From Hydra vulgaris (lineage: Eukaryota > Cnidaria > Hydrozoa > Anthoathecata > Hydridae): DNA of 64,000 bases. This document shows, piece after piece, positions 11,857 through 24,167 of this stretch; position 1 is the first letter of the stretch; every line of letters begins with the position of its first letter. The stretch is from positions 18,930,001 to 18,994,000 of the forward strand of contig NC_088926.1 in assembly GCF_038396675.1 (NCBI RefSeq), in the 5' to 3' direction. The notes beneath the pieces are model-generated. The model searched no databases, was not told the origin of the DNA, and saw only the letters and a program-made list of their open reading frames with translations. The translations under genes and the position numbers were made by a program.

Positions 11857-12110
11857 GGGCCCTAAAATAGAACCTTGTGGTACACCAAGTATTATTTCAG
11901 TCATTTTATTACAGCATCCATCATTGTATGATACTGCTTCCGTTTTATCAAGTAACTTTCACACATTTTAATAGAGAATTTTTTATGCTGTAGTATTTAA
12001 GTTTTTGAAGCAAAATATTATTCTATTATAAATGATTCGTTCTAATATTTTTGAGAGTATTAGAAGGTTAGGAATTAGGTTGGTAGTTACATTTGTTTGA
12101 AACCTGTAAC
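11857..12110 (-). pseudogene. Fragment of a non-LTR reverse transcriptase
   Basis: On the minus strand the palm motif VPQGSILGP is readable at about 11857-11890 and, further upstream, LSKILERIIYNR at about 12010-12050, the usual spacing partners in non-LTR RTs. The piece between them (including the first catalytic Asp) is deleted and stops interrupt the frames. The SINE joins it directly after the VPQGS motif. Confidence 0.7.
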
Positions 12111-13420
12111 CTGTTTGGTTTCTGTAAAGTACTTGTTAAATTTGTTTGCAATATTGCTCGTTTTAGTTATACTTTCATTTAGATAGCTTGAATATGTCTT
12201 AAGTTTACCAGTTATTTCTTTTGCACTTATTTTGCGTCTCTATTTAAGTCATTTGATGTATGTACACTCCTCTGCGACTACAGCTATTTAAGACGTATGT
12301 GCGCATTTAATTTATATATAAATTTATATACGTGCGTAGGTAATTCCGAGCTCAAGTGATTTGCCCCGAGAAAAAAAAATTCAGACAAAACACAAGTCAT
12401 GTTCGGGATACTAAAACGTTTAAAGGATCTTAATTTTAAAAAATACTGATAGTTGTGTTAATTTTTTGTTTTTTATTTCAAATTAAATTCACATGTAAAG
12501 CTTTCTAAACAAATGCTAGATAGACTACATTTTGATAAAAGCATATATCTATAAAAGGAGGTTTTTTTGTGTATTAATTACCACGAATTTATTATACCAT
12601 TTATAAAAAATTTCAAAAATACTCTGATTTAAATAAGATAATTTTAATTAACAGTATGTTACCTGCTTTAGTTTCCAACAATAGGAGCGCCCCGTAAGTA
12701 ACAAAATATTGGTAATTTACGATCAGAATCATGAATTATAAGGTGGATTATAAAAATTTAGATTAGACAAAAACGTCAAAGCAAGTAAACTATGTTTAAT
12801 CTTTGATATAAATCTAAAAATTGCGAGGCCCAAGGTTGCTGCATAGTTGACCTATAGATAAATTTGGCCTCGATTTCCATTTATTTTAAAGAAAATTTAT
12901 TATTTTTAAGTTAAGGCTTCAAAAAAAAAAGGTTTTAAATAAGTAAAACGAATTTTTTAATATTAACTAAAATGAAACTATTATTTTATATGCACTGGCA
13001 CTATTACTGTTCGAGAAATTAGTTATGAACTTAACACTTTAACCTGATAAAATCTTTTATTTAAAAAATTGATATCAAAACTTTAAGGGTATCTTAAGGA
13101 CCAAAAGTTTATTAACGAGAAACTGGTGACCTTTTTAAATCATTTAGTTGAAAAACAATTCTTTTCGCAACATTTTATATTTTAAATCTTAGAAGCATAT
13201 GCAGAAATATTTTTCTAAAACATATATTCCAAACTTAGTGAAAATAAAAACAAGACACTTTTTTTGAATTGAGTTTTATTTGAATATGACTAGGGATTCG
13301 TCAAATTTGATAAGTCGTTGGGTAGAATGCCAAAAATATGTATGGCGGTCATTATCTCTACTGGTAAATAAAGGGCAAGTAAATTATAAATTAATCTTTG
13401 TATGATTTCGACTTGACATT
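12111..13420. other. A+T-rich region, nothing recognised
   Basis: May include further eroded non-LTR sequence near 12110-12250 but no motif is clear. No RNA gene or repeat is seen beyond simple sequence. Confidence 0.4.
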
Positions 13421-13424
13421 AAAA

Positions 13425-15064
13425 GAATTTCATCAGGATTTGACGGTATTCCCAATAGTATACTAATTTCAAATAAAAAAAGCATCAGTAGACCATTGTT
13501 CTATATAGTCAAGCTTTCACTGGGCCAAGGAATATTTCCTGATGTACTAAAACTCGCAAAAGTAATTCCAGTTTATAAAAATAAAGATCATGCAAATGTT
13601 TCTAACTACAGGCCTATATCATTGTTCTCTGTATTTTCAAAGATATTCGAACGTGTAATTTATAATAGAATCTTTGACCACTTAACAAAAAACAATTTTT
13701 TTTTATCCAAAACATTCGGATTTCAGAAAAATCTTTCAACTGAACATGCGATTATTGAATTAGTCGATCAAATAAATAATGACTTTAATGAAAATAAATT
13801 TACCTTAGGTATATTTATTGATCTAACTAAAGCTTTTGACACTGTTGATCATTCCATCTTGTTAGAAAAATTAAAGTATTATGGGGTAATTAATAAGGAC
13901 TTCAATTGGATTAAAAGTTACCTTACTGATAGAACACAATATGTTTATAAAAAAGAATACGGAATTCTTAAAGTCCTCTGTGGAGTACCCCAAGGATCAA
14001 TACTAGGCCCTCTCTTATTCTTAGTTTATATAAACTACCAGATCTTTTTTTAAATAATAAAGAAATAAAACAGGAAGGCTCTTTAAAGTTCTTAGGGATA
14101 CTTGTGGACAAGCATTTATCTTGGCTTCCCCATATTAAATATTTACAATCAAAAGTTAGTAAAGCCATCGGCATGAAATACCGAGTTCGTCCTTATGTTA
14201 ATATTATATGTCTTAAATTAATTTACTTCTCTTTAATTCATTGTTTTATCAGTTATGCCAATATTACATGGGGCAGCACGCAAACTACTAAACTTAAGAA
14301 TATACTTAGTGTTCAAAAACATGCGTGTAGAATTATATACGGAAAAAAAAAGAAGGGAGCACACGAAACCCTTAATGCTTGACATGAAAATGATGAATAT
14401 TTATGAAATAAATATTTATCAACACCTAATTTTTATGTATAAGTTTACAAATAATCTAACTCCAGTAAATTTTAATTGTAAGTTTAAAAAAATATAAATG
14501 AAAAGTATTTCCTTAGAACAAACCAATCAAATTTCTTTAAATTGCCTAAGAAACTAAACAAGTTTACAGAGTGTTCAATAGCATTTCGCGGACCAAAAAT
14601 ATGGAACTATTTTAAAAAAAAAGAAGCTAAAAAAGATAATATGGTAAAATCATTAAACTCATTTAAGTTGCTAGCAAAAAAACACATTTTTAATTCGGAG
14701 GAATTACAAGAACTCCGTTAAGTTTTATCAAAATAGTTTTACTTTTTTATTCTTTGAAAAATTAATTGTACATATCTTTTGTAGTTATTTATGCAATGGT
14801 GTATATATTTTAAATCCTTGAGTATTTAAATTTGAAGTTTTTACATCTTACTTTTATCTGCAGTTTATTTGAACATTTTGACGACATTTATTTTTTCAAG
14901 GGGCTCTATGAAAAGATTGTGGTGGTATTGTATCACCCATATCTTCTTTGAGTCCCGGTCTGTTTTTTAAATTGTCTTATTTGTTTATATATTTTATTAC
15001 GTGATATTCTTATGTAACTTATTTTATTAAACAGCAAAATATATTCTAAACTAAAAAAAAAAAA
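13425..15064 (+). mobile_element. Broken non-LTR retrotransposon (RT part, 3' UTR, A-tail)
   Basis: Holds the RT fragments at 13496-14053 and 14050-14500, a degenerate C-terminal part to about 14720, a 3' UTR that includes a GGGGCTCTATGAAAAG block near 14900, and a poly-A tail (15050-15064). The 5' part with the endonuclease is missing. It resembles the minus-strand element at 36-40.6 kb in RT wording and may be the same family. Confidence 0.82.
13496..14500 (+). pseudogene. Non-LTR reverse transcriptase lacking the catalytic YADD box
   Basis: Readable RT blocks are [31 protein letters not shown], the first catalytic region [13 protein letters not shown], then [13 protein letters not shown]. 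The protein then jumps from VYIN directly to KFLGILVDKHLSWLPHI, so the segment that should hold the F/YADD catalytic pair has been deleted, with a frame change at about 14047. Downstream thumb and C-terminal sequence continues through at least two more frames. Non-functional. Confidence 0.85.
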
Positions 15065-15470
15065 AAATCTAATGGGACCTAAAATTAATTTTTTTGTTAA
15101 TCTAATAAATAAGAAGATAACATATAATTCAGGTAGACTTTGCTTAGAGTTTCTCTCCTAATCTTAAGTAAAGCTTTGATATCTTATATCGAAAAATATG
15201 ACTATTTAAATAATTATGGACGGTAGTGTATATATAATATGTGCTTTATATATTATTTATTTACTATATAACGTAAGCAAGTTTGCCAGACCCCTTTTTT
15301 GCAAGTTTTTCAAAAATAGTTTTACTTAAGTGAAAAACTGCATAATAAAGTACTTCAAAAAATATCGAACTGATTTAATCTTAGTCATTAAAAACAAGTA
15401 ATAAACAGAATATGTTGGTTACAAATTTTATGGACACATCAGAGGCCTACACAATTTTTGAAAAAAAATA
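15065..15470. other. A+T-rich spacer
   Basis: Nothing recognised apart from simple A+T-rich sequence. Confidence 0.45.
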
Positions 15471-15515
15471 TTGCATACTTCTCTCCTACTTATAAAGTAG
15501 GAGAGAAGTATGCAA
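15471..15515. repeat. Perfect 21-bp inverted repeat with a 3-base loop
   Basis: Arms 15471-15491 (TTGCATACTTCTCTCCTACT plus T) and 15495-15515 are exactly complementary. It would form a strong hairpin in RNA or single-stranded DNA. Confidence 0.95.
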
Positions 15516-15823
15516 CATTCCACCACGTGTCCTAATTTATTAAAATGAAGAAAACATGTTTAAGAGCTGTGAGCAAGCAAACGATCCATAAAAGTGGACA
15601 TTCAAATTCAAGGAATTTGAATTTGAAAAGAAAAAAGACTAATCAAACCAAGACTATTAAAATCACTAAGAGTATAGTTGATTACAACAGCAAAAAAAAA
15701 CTAAATCGTTAACTGCAAAAACATATCATATCAAAGAATTGTCAAAATTTGTAATTAAAAATGTTTTAAAGTATTTCATATTGTCCATATCATAGTTATG
15801 GTTTCATTTCTACACCCTTTAAA

Positions 15824-16040
15824 GTTGTAATTAAGAAAAGTAAGATGCAATTGAGAAAGTGAAAGTTGTAATTAAGAAACGTTACATGTAGTTGAGAAGA
15901 TAAATGTTGTAATTAAGAAAGGTAAAATGTAATTGAGAAGATAAAAGTTGCGATTAAGAAACGTCAGATGTAATTGAGAAAATGAAAGTTGTAAATAAGA
16001 AATCGTAAAATGTAATTGAGATGATGGTTGCAGTTAAGAA
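15824..16040 (+). repeat. ~41-bp tandem array forming the left terminal repeat
   Basis: GTTG(T/C)(A/G)ATTAAGAAA-type starts at 15824, 15864, 15906, 15947, 15988 and 16027, alternating with (A)TGTAATTGAGAA half-units. Confidence 0.92.
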
Positions 16041-16479
16041 AAGTATAAAGAATACAAAGTTCTTTGTATTTTGAATTTTGTAGTTCTAAAATACTTTGTA
16101 ATTTAAGGCTGGAAATAATAGTATAATATCAATAAAATATAAAAAGTCATGAAAAAGGCATTTGAGGTTTAGGCGGTAACTGGAAAAATCCTATTGGGTG
16201 TCAATTAAAACTTTCTTGAGATTTCAGATGAATAATAATTAAAACACAAATAGTTTATTTACATAAAAATATAGAACTTAAAGAAGGTCATTAAAAATCA
16301 TTGCAATTTTCAATTAAGCACTGACTTAGATGTCTTCTATATTTAAAATCGTTGCGTAATGCGTGGTTGTATGTTGTATAGCGCGTGTATCACCTCCCAT
16401 TACTGTATTTTTGGCCGCAATAACAATTCTTTCTAAATACTGCATTCGTTGTTTCATAATCCCAGCACCGAATACAGGT

Positions 16480-17390
16480 GGAATGCAAATCACATTTTAA
16501 GCATTAACTTTTATTTTGGACCAGATAGTTTCCACTGTATTTAACATTGGACTTTAGGGTCCTAATCGTAACAACTGAACCGGTAAATTTTCAAACACCC
16601 TTTCCAAACGAGCGTGACATGGAGCATTGTATGTAATGACGACCAATTCCTCTAAAAGATTCCCGCATGTAGCCCACTGGTTAAACATAGCCAACATCCA
16701 CTTGTCACAAGAATCTGCTTTAAATGATCCTCTGAGAGTTTCCATAATGAGACACTTGTTGTTGATATAGCTGCAATCAAATGTATGTTTGCACCTTTTG
16801 AAGAAGGTATTTTCATTATTGATCTTTTTTTCTGTTTGGCACGTCCTTGCGTTTTTCTACAAAAAGGATAAAATTTTGTTTCATCCGACCAAACTATCGT
16901 ATGACCATTTGTGATGTGTTCGTTGATGTTCCTAACATATACAGCTCTATTTTGTTTGTTCTCATCACTATTCATTGTAGTAAGCTCCTTGCGCACTTTT
17001 TAAATGAAAATAGGCTGCCTTCGAGGCAATTGGTAATTGTGGTTGTGCTGACGCTAATATTAAATTGTCTTAATATCCTTGTTTTAATAGCCACCAATGT
17101 CAACTAACAGTTACTTTCAATCCATGTTAGTGTTTCTTCGATTTGATTATCAGGTAATTTTTTTGGTTTAAAGCCACCTCTTCCAATGAAATTTAAATTT
17201 CTGCTGCGAACTCAATTGTATGCTGTCTTATATTTGACACCTAAAGTTTGCGCCAGAGTCACCCGACAATCGTCGTTTTGCTCAGCACATTCAATAACTC
17301 TTCTTCTATAATTCGATGAAGATAAAACGTAATGTTTTCTTTCAACTTGTTCAGTTGTATGTATTTCATATGTAAAAATTAGACAAAATG
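16480..17390 (-). pseudogene. Tc1/mariner (IS630-type) transposase, degenerate
   Basis: From the N-terminal side (right) it reads an HTH-like region (RRRVIECAEQ ... LAQTLGVKYKTAYN, with a TGA where Trp is expected, near 17215), then WSDETKFYPFCRKTQGRAK (first catalytic Asp), KGANIHLIAAIS, then TYNAPCHARLE, where the family has D-N-A-P-C-H, and finally SPMLNTVETIW with the third acidic residue. The second catalytic Asp is replaced by Tyr, and at least two stops and frameshifts are present, so it is dead. Family length would be about 330-350 residues. Confidence 0.85.
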
Positions 17391-17731
17391 TTTCTGGTTG
17401 TTCCAGAAGTGGATGTAAGTTTGGTTAAATAAACGCTTACACGGATTCAATTTAATAGCAGACTTTCCGTTCATAGTGTATTGACAAATAACACAACGAT
17501 CTTTCAATTCCATTACTGTATTACAGTATTGCAGGTGCATACAAATGCTAAATTTGATATTATTAACTTATTAAAATACATGTCCAAGAAGATTTTTTAT
17601 AAGGACCTTTAAGCTTACATTATGAATTCGCAATTACAAATAATGTAATCTCATTTATATATTACGATTTCTTAATTACAACTTTTGTTTTTCTAGTTAC
17701 ATATTGCGATTTCTTATTTACAAGTTGGGTT

Positions 17732-17939
17732 GGTGTAGCGGAATAGTGTCGCAAAATTTTTAATTGTCGCAAATTTTTATTGTTGAAAATGTGAAAAAGG
17801 AATAGTGGTGCAAATTGTCGCATGATTAATTGTCGAATAACAGAATAAGAAATAGTATCGCAAAAAAAAAAAAACGGAATAGTGTCGCAAATGAGTTTAA
17901 GGAATAGTGTCGAAAACAAAAAAACAGAATCAAAGTTAC

Positions 17940-18023
<84 letters not shown>

Positions 18024-19487
18024 TTTTATTTGCTTCATATATATATATATGAAGCAAAAATGTTGACAATGTTTTGACAACATCATGCTCAACGCCGTTA
18101 ATGCATGTACTGGAAAATACAAGAATTTTGCGTTTTTTATAAAAAGGTTATGTTTCACTGCATTTTTTTATCCCGAATAATTTATTTTTTTTAATCTTTT
18201 TTATCTCCTAGCGCTTTAGCTTGTCTAAAATCAAACAAGTTAAATTTTTTTTAAATTACTTAAGTTTAAAATTTTGCTTTATAGTTAATAAACCATATTT
18301 TGGTATAAAATGGTGCTGCTCTCAATGAAGATAAAACATTAAATTGAAAAAACAACTTTTTCAAAAAAGTTTTTAGTTATATGTTTAATTTCTAACCAGT
18401 CATATGTCTGCAAACATATTAAAGGTCGAAAAAAATTAGTTAGTTCAAGTTTAAAATCTGTTTTTTCCATTTTATATGAAAGTTTTCATTAATATGAGTG
18501 AGAAGAACACATAAATTGACATACGACTAGTTAGACTTTTAAAGTTAAATCTCTTGAGGTTTATTTAAAAGTCTAAGCTCAAAATTTAATTATTACTGTG
18601 ATGTGAACCACCCCTATTTTATAATGCCATAAAACTATTCAATTAAAATTCCGGTTTTTAAATTACCATAGATTAATATATATATTTTATTTGAATATAT
18701 ACATATATTTTTTTTTTTTTTGTAGAAAATATGTATACATATTTTCTTATTCCATCGCAAAAGATATGTTGAGTTTTAAACAATATATATAGATATTGTT
18801 TAAACTTAACATATCTTTTAAAACTTAACATATCATTTTGTTTATAAACAAATGGTCCAGACCGGAAAAAAAAATACGTTTGCTATCACCGAGAACAAAC
18901 AAGACAAAAAAGTTTGAGAACTTACATTAACGGCGTTGAGTGACAAAACGTTTATCGCAGCAAAAACGTCAAATGGAACTTTTACACTTTTAAACGTGGA
19001 TAATTTTTCAATTAACTGCTTATAAGTCATAGTTCTTATATAAATATTGATCAAGATAAAATTTTCTATCCAACCGTATAAAGTTTATAGAACTTTAGAG
19101 GTGTAAAAATGGACCCTTTTTTGCCCCTAAAATTGCCCCAAAAGAGATACTACTGTAGCGCAATCAATTGGGTTTTTTTTACGCCCACTGAAAGACTGTG
19201 CACTTTCTCTCTGCCAAATTTCAGCATTATACTATTTTTGTCTGGGTTTGACCCTTTTTTTTGTTGCTAATTCTCTCCGACCACAATTCCGTTTTTACTA
19301 TTTGCGACACTATTCTGTTTACAGTGTTTGCAACACCATTCTGTTTTTACTATTTGCGACACTATTCCTTTTTTTTGTTTTCGACACTATTCATTAAATT
19401 CATTTGCGACACTATTCCTTTTTTTTTTGCGACATATTATATCGATATTATTCCGAAATTCATTTTTCGACATTATTCCTGTCACCC
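17732..19487. mobile_element. 1756-bp non-autonomous element with iterated TIRs and an exact 8-bp TSD
   Basis: The duplication GTTGGGTT flanks it at 17724-17731 and 19488-19495. The left end starts GGTGTAGCGGAATAGTGTCG and the right end, complemented, starts GGGTGACAGGAATAATGTCG. Both TIRs (~200-230 bp) are built from repeated GGAATAGTGTCGCAAA-like units. The interior has a (TA)n tract, an inner 16-bp inverted pair (18088-18103 with 18925-18940) and no convincing coding frame. An 8-bp TSD fits hAT, P or similar superfamilies; which one is open. Confidence 0.87.
17941..18021. repeat. (TA)n microsatellite
   Basis: Uninterrupted TA dinucleotides inside the element at 17732-19487. Confidence 0.97.
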
Positions 19488-19640
19488 GTTGGGTTTCTCG
19501 ATTACATTTTAAAATTTTCTAACTACATTGTGTTTCTTAATTACATATTGCGATTTCTAAATTGCATGTTGCATTTCTCAGTTACATCTCACTTTTCTTA
19601 ATTACAACTTTCAAGTTCTCAATTTCATCTTGAAAACGAA

Positions 19641-20027
19641 GGAGTTGAATTTTTGCCATTGTTGGACGCAGCTTTTTTTTTATTAATAGTAAAAATTTGA
19701 ATCTTTTTTAATAAAACTTTAATTTTATTTAAAAAAAACATAATAGCGTAAAAATAATATTGCAAACGCATTTAAATACATATAAATACATTCGAGTTTT
19801 AAAAAACGCAAACTTTTCCCTCCATTTTTCCACTCTAGAATTTCATTACATCATTCTGCTATCTTAAGTTCTTAGCGGTTTATTATTTTATAGAAAAATC
19901 ATTTGTTTAAGCAAAAAGATCTTTTAAAATTAAGTTATATAAGTACATAAACTCGAAAATAAAATTAAAAAAAGAAAAAGCTTTGTTTCGTACATTTTGT
20001 TATACTAAATTGTAAATAGAAAGTTAT
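19641..20027. other. Spacer / 3' flank of the minus-strand gene
   Basis: A+T-rich sequence between the right iterated repeat and the stop codon of the 20028-20801 gene. It probably includes that gene's 3' UTR. No AATAAA was found in the expected orientation close to the stop. Confidence 0.45.
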
Positions 20028-20801
20028 TTACTCTCCATAAAAAATAAGATCGGAGCGATCATTTTCGTTTTTTTTTAAGAGATATTCATTCATGGCGTTG
20101 AATAAAACCCTGTTCAGTCTTTCTAAGAATAATTCATTTCTTTCTTCAGAATCTTTCATTGACATTTTTAATGTCGTAAAATCACAAAGGTACACATTTT
20201 TAAGTTTATTGCATTGTTTTTTTATGGAAGTGCCTTTATCTGAAACAACAACAATTGGAATTTCATTACTTTTTCGCAGATATACAATTTCCTTGATCCA
20301 TTTTTTCACCTTTTGTGAACCTTTCTTTTCTTGCGCAAAATAGAGGATAAAGTCTGCGTTTGTCACTGTTGCCTTGTAAGTAATAGATGCGTTTTTTCTG
20401 TAACCAGCATCAATATCAAAAACCTTAAATGAAATAATGTTTGAAACCAGTGAAGGCTTTCGGAAAAAGGATTTAAAGCGTGAAACTCTTTTAGTTGAAA
20501 GTAGTTCTCCCGCCGCTCGTTGTATACACTGCGACACTCTTATTTGAGGTTTTGTGGGTCCCGAAATTTTTTCGTTAACATTTTGTTCAATGAAAGCATT
20601 ATATTCTGGTATCAGATTTCGACGAGGTAACAATTCTTTTTTAACAACTTGTTCTATAAATAAACTTTTTAAACTCTCTGAATCACCAATAACAGTCATG
20701 TTTCCAATATCAGAGCTCGTCGGAGTAATCTCACTAACAAATGGGCGTTTAATTGAGTCCGTAAAACTGCGCCATTTTTGTCTTCCTGCATTAGTAGTCA
20801 T
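20028..20801 (-). CDS. Single-exon Ras-like fold protein with degenerate nucleotide-binding motifs (257 aa)
   Basis: Intact frame from ATG (20799-20801) to TAA. The order of elements looks like a small GTPase: a beta-strand plus loop MTVIGDSESLKSLFI (35-49) where the P-loop GxxxxGK(S/T) would be, FKVFDIDAG (125-133) like strand beta-3 with DxxG, NADFILYFAQ (148-157) like beta-4, then a Q-K-V-K-K-W-helix, and IPIVVVSDKGTS (181-192) where N/TKxD would be. The P-loop Lys is shifted and the glycines are missing, and NKxD is changed, so GTP binding is doubtful. A ~75-residue insert separates the first and second motifs. No lipidation CaaX box is seen (ends FYGE). A TTTTATTTTAG acceptor lies 12 bases before the ATG, so the 5' UTR may be spliced or trans-spliced. 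Function unknown; the GTPase relation is inference. Confidence 0.65.
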   Translation of the reverse strand: MTTNAGRQKWRSFTDSIKRPFVSEITPTSSDIGNMTVIGDSESLKSLFIEQVVKKELLPRRNLIPEYNAFIEQNVNEKISGPTKPQIRVSQCIQRAAGELLSTKRVSRFKSFFRKPSLVSNIISFKVFDIDAGYRKNASITYKATVTNADFILYFAQEKKGSQKVKKWIKEIVYLRKSNEIPIVVVSDKGTSIKKQCNKLKNVYLCDFTTLKMSMKDSEERNELFLERLNRVLFNAMNEYLLKKNENDRSDLIFYGE

Positions 20802-20814
20802 TTTACCTAGTATC

Positions 20815-20826
20815 TAAAATAAAATT
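20815..20826 (-). promoter_or_regulatory. Acceptor-like site just upstream of the minus-strand ATG
   Basis: Read on the minus strand, TTTTATTTTAG precedes ATACTAGGTAAA and the ATG. It is a good AG acceptor context for a 5'-UTR intron or a spliced leader. Confidence 0.45.
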
Positions 20827-20829
20827 TAA

Positions 20830-21730
20830 AGTTAGACAAAACATTTTTTTATAACCATGCAAAAATGACCAGTAATAAATCAACTGTTTTGAAATGCTCA
20901 TAAATAAATACTCGGTAACTTCCGTAAATGAAACTCGGTTTGTCAATTTATTTGCTCTATTAAAAAAAGACCACTTAATTAGCAAACAACACTTCCTCAT
21001 GACTCGATGAATGAATAAATTGACATGAAGTTGGTAAGTAAAAATATTTTTATACAGTTTTTTTTATAAATTTTGTTATATCATGAATTTTTAAATGTTA
21101 AAATTTTTAAATTTTTAAATGTTCAAGTGTTAAAAACCTCTTACTTAGATATTTTTAACACTCTTTTTTTTTAGAGTCTTTTAACTCAAAAGTCAAAGTG
21201 TTAAAACGTTTTCAAAATAAACTCCGAATTGAATTTCAGACAAAACTTATTAAATTCACTTTATTTTAAAATATATAAGTTCTAGTGGTAACACAAATCG
21301 CAACCAACTTATTAACAATTACTACAAATGCTTTTCACAAAAATAAATGTTATAAATTTGTAACAAACAAAAAATGTTCAAAACAACTCTTTATACTTGG
21401 AATTTATATGTGGATATTAAACAATTATAAAAAGGATTAAAACTTACCAAAATTAACGATGTTATGATGTAACAGCAATAAATATATACACAAATGTTGT
21501 TTGACAATAACTTACGTTTGAAAGAGTCTAATAGTGCGCTAAAATTATTCAACAAAATAGTTTAATTTTAAAAGCAAAGTTTTGAGGTTGTCGCTTCAAA
21601 TGCAAAATTGTAAATTACCCACGTGATGCATGTTTGTCTTAAAATTATCATTTTTAATTTATTACATACGTAATTTTCAAACGTAACTGAAAATCGTCGT
21701 ATTTAAATGTTTTTAGTTGGAATTTGTAAA
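20830..21730. other. A+T-rich upstream region of the GTPase-like gene
   Basis: No further coding exon recognised. The 65-codon minus frame at 20803-21000 overlaps the probable 5' UTR and has no family resemblance. Confidence 0.4.
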
Positions 21731-21733
21731 AAA

Positions 21734-21779
21734 CGTAATTCCATAATACATGACGTAGCTCATGTAATATGGAATTACG
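21734..21779. repeat. 20-bp inverted repeat with 6-base loop
   Basis: Arms 21734-21753 and 21760-21779 (CGTAATTCCATAATACATGA and its complement) differ at one position. It could be the core of a small MITE or an RNA hairpin. Confidence 0.88.
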
Positions 21780-21859
21780 CTCGCAAATTTGAAATTAAAA
21801 TATTTTTGAAATAAAATAAAAAGATTTTGAATAAAAAAAGAGTTACTTTTTCTTACACT

Positions 21860-21925
21860 CCAACAGACTTGAACTCCAACAGACTTGAACGCCGGTCTCT
21901 TTTGACAATAGTGGCGGGAAATCAA
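21860..21925 (-). other. tRNA-like fragment (anticodon and T-arm region)
   Basis: On the minus strand the sequence reads CACTATTGTCAAAAGAG followed by GGCGTTCAAGTCTGTTGGAG, which resembles an anticodon arm and a B box. The 5' half of a tRNA cannot be found, so this is at most a tRNA or SINE relic. Confidence 0.3.
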
Positions 21926-22192
21926 ACAACCACTAAAGATAAAAACTCTTTAGAAATAAAAAAACAACTATTTGCACAATTTTTCGCGCAACTAATTGCA
22001 CAATTAATTTATTTAAAATAAAGTGATATAAAATATAATATAAGTTGTGAAAATTTTTGATGTTTTACAACGACTTACATAGCATCTAATTTTAAACGTC
22101 TTTTTTATACCCAAGTTCCCTTAAAATTTAGCTTTAATTTTAAGAAATTTCCGTTAATTAAAATTTCTGATTTTTAAAGGAAGTTTAATTAT

Positions 22193-22790
22193 GTAGAGTA
22201 AAATGGGATAATTTTGCCACTTTGGAAATTTTGCCACCAATTGGTGTATATCTACTTTTATAACTATAACTTTACTCAGGAATAAGATTTTTTTATAATT
22301 CAAATTTCTATTAGAAGAAAAACAAATTTCTTATCGAATTATGTAAAAAAAAATCTTCTTTTTGTGAAAACTTGATAAGAAAATTAATTGACAAAAAGAA
22401 TCTAAAACAGAAATTTTAAAATTCTCATAAAAATCAAATTATTTATTTCCATTAAAAAAATTTTTCTTTCTAATTTTGTTTGGTTTCAAAATTATTACGG
22501 AAATACTAAATGGGGGAATTTCGCCACCTCTTTATATTAAATATAAATGCGCTTTGATTGGATAATTAATATTATTTTCCTTCCTCTTGTTTTGGTAATT
22601 AATTTATCAGTTTATGTTGGTCTTATGTGCTTTTGATTAGATAATTTAATTAATATGTCTAATTAAAAAAATTTAGGTAAGCAATTAATAAATAAAGTAA
22701 AGAAATAGTTAGTATGCACTTTGATTGGATATTTAATATCATCTTCATCTTCTTGCTTTGATAATTAATATCTCAGGTCATGTCGGTCTT
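22193..22790 (+). repeat. Repeated motifs: GGGATAATTTTGCCAC-type and a ~78-bp direct repeat
   Basis: A (T)GGG(A/G)(T/G)AATTT(T/C)GCCAC motif occurs near 22204 and 22512. Separately, a ~78-bp block (ATGC(G/A)CTTTGATTGGAT ... TGTTGGTCTTA) occurs at about 22547-22624 and again at 22714-22790, about 167 bp apart. These are likely parts of an old non-autonomous element. Confidence 0.65.
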
Positions 22791-22954
22791 ATAATCAATT
22801 TAAATTAACTGAAAAAAATCGCATAAAACAAAACGCACAAATAAAGTATCGCATAAAAAAAGACCGCATAAAAAGAGGTTTGAGTGTATATATATATAAA
22901 TACTGGAAAGTTCAATATTTTAAAGGTTTGAGTTATCAGGAGTTTACTCTGTGT

Positions 22955-24167
<1,213 letters not shown>

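Larger units (their letters stand above)
15824..19640. mobile_element. Tc1/mariner-like element with iterated terminal inverted repeats, split by a second element
   Basis: The left end is a ~41-bp tandem array (15824-16040; GTTGTAATTAAGAAA and TGTAATTGAGAA half-units). The right end holds the complementary units (TTTCTTAATTACAAC and similar) at about 17640-17731, and they resume at 19496-19640 after the element at 17732-19487. Between them lies a minus-strand DDE transposase (16480-17390). The terminal units can therefore be read as the element's inverted repeats. The outermost bases and a TA target duplication were not resolved. Confidence 0.72.

Noticed and set aside
15471-15515. microRNA precursor
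   Set aside because: The stem is too short and the 3-base loop too tight for a normal pre-miRNA; kept only as a hairpin.
18842-19054. 70-codon minus-strand frame inside the 8-bp-TSD element
   Set aside because: No recognisable motif, and the frame lies across an inverted-repeat interior. Insufficient for a gene call.
19261-19601. Three overlapping plus-strand frames rich in Phe, Cys and Tyr
   Set aside because: They are translations of the TTTGCGACACTATTCC terminal iterons.
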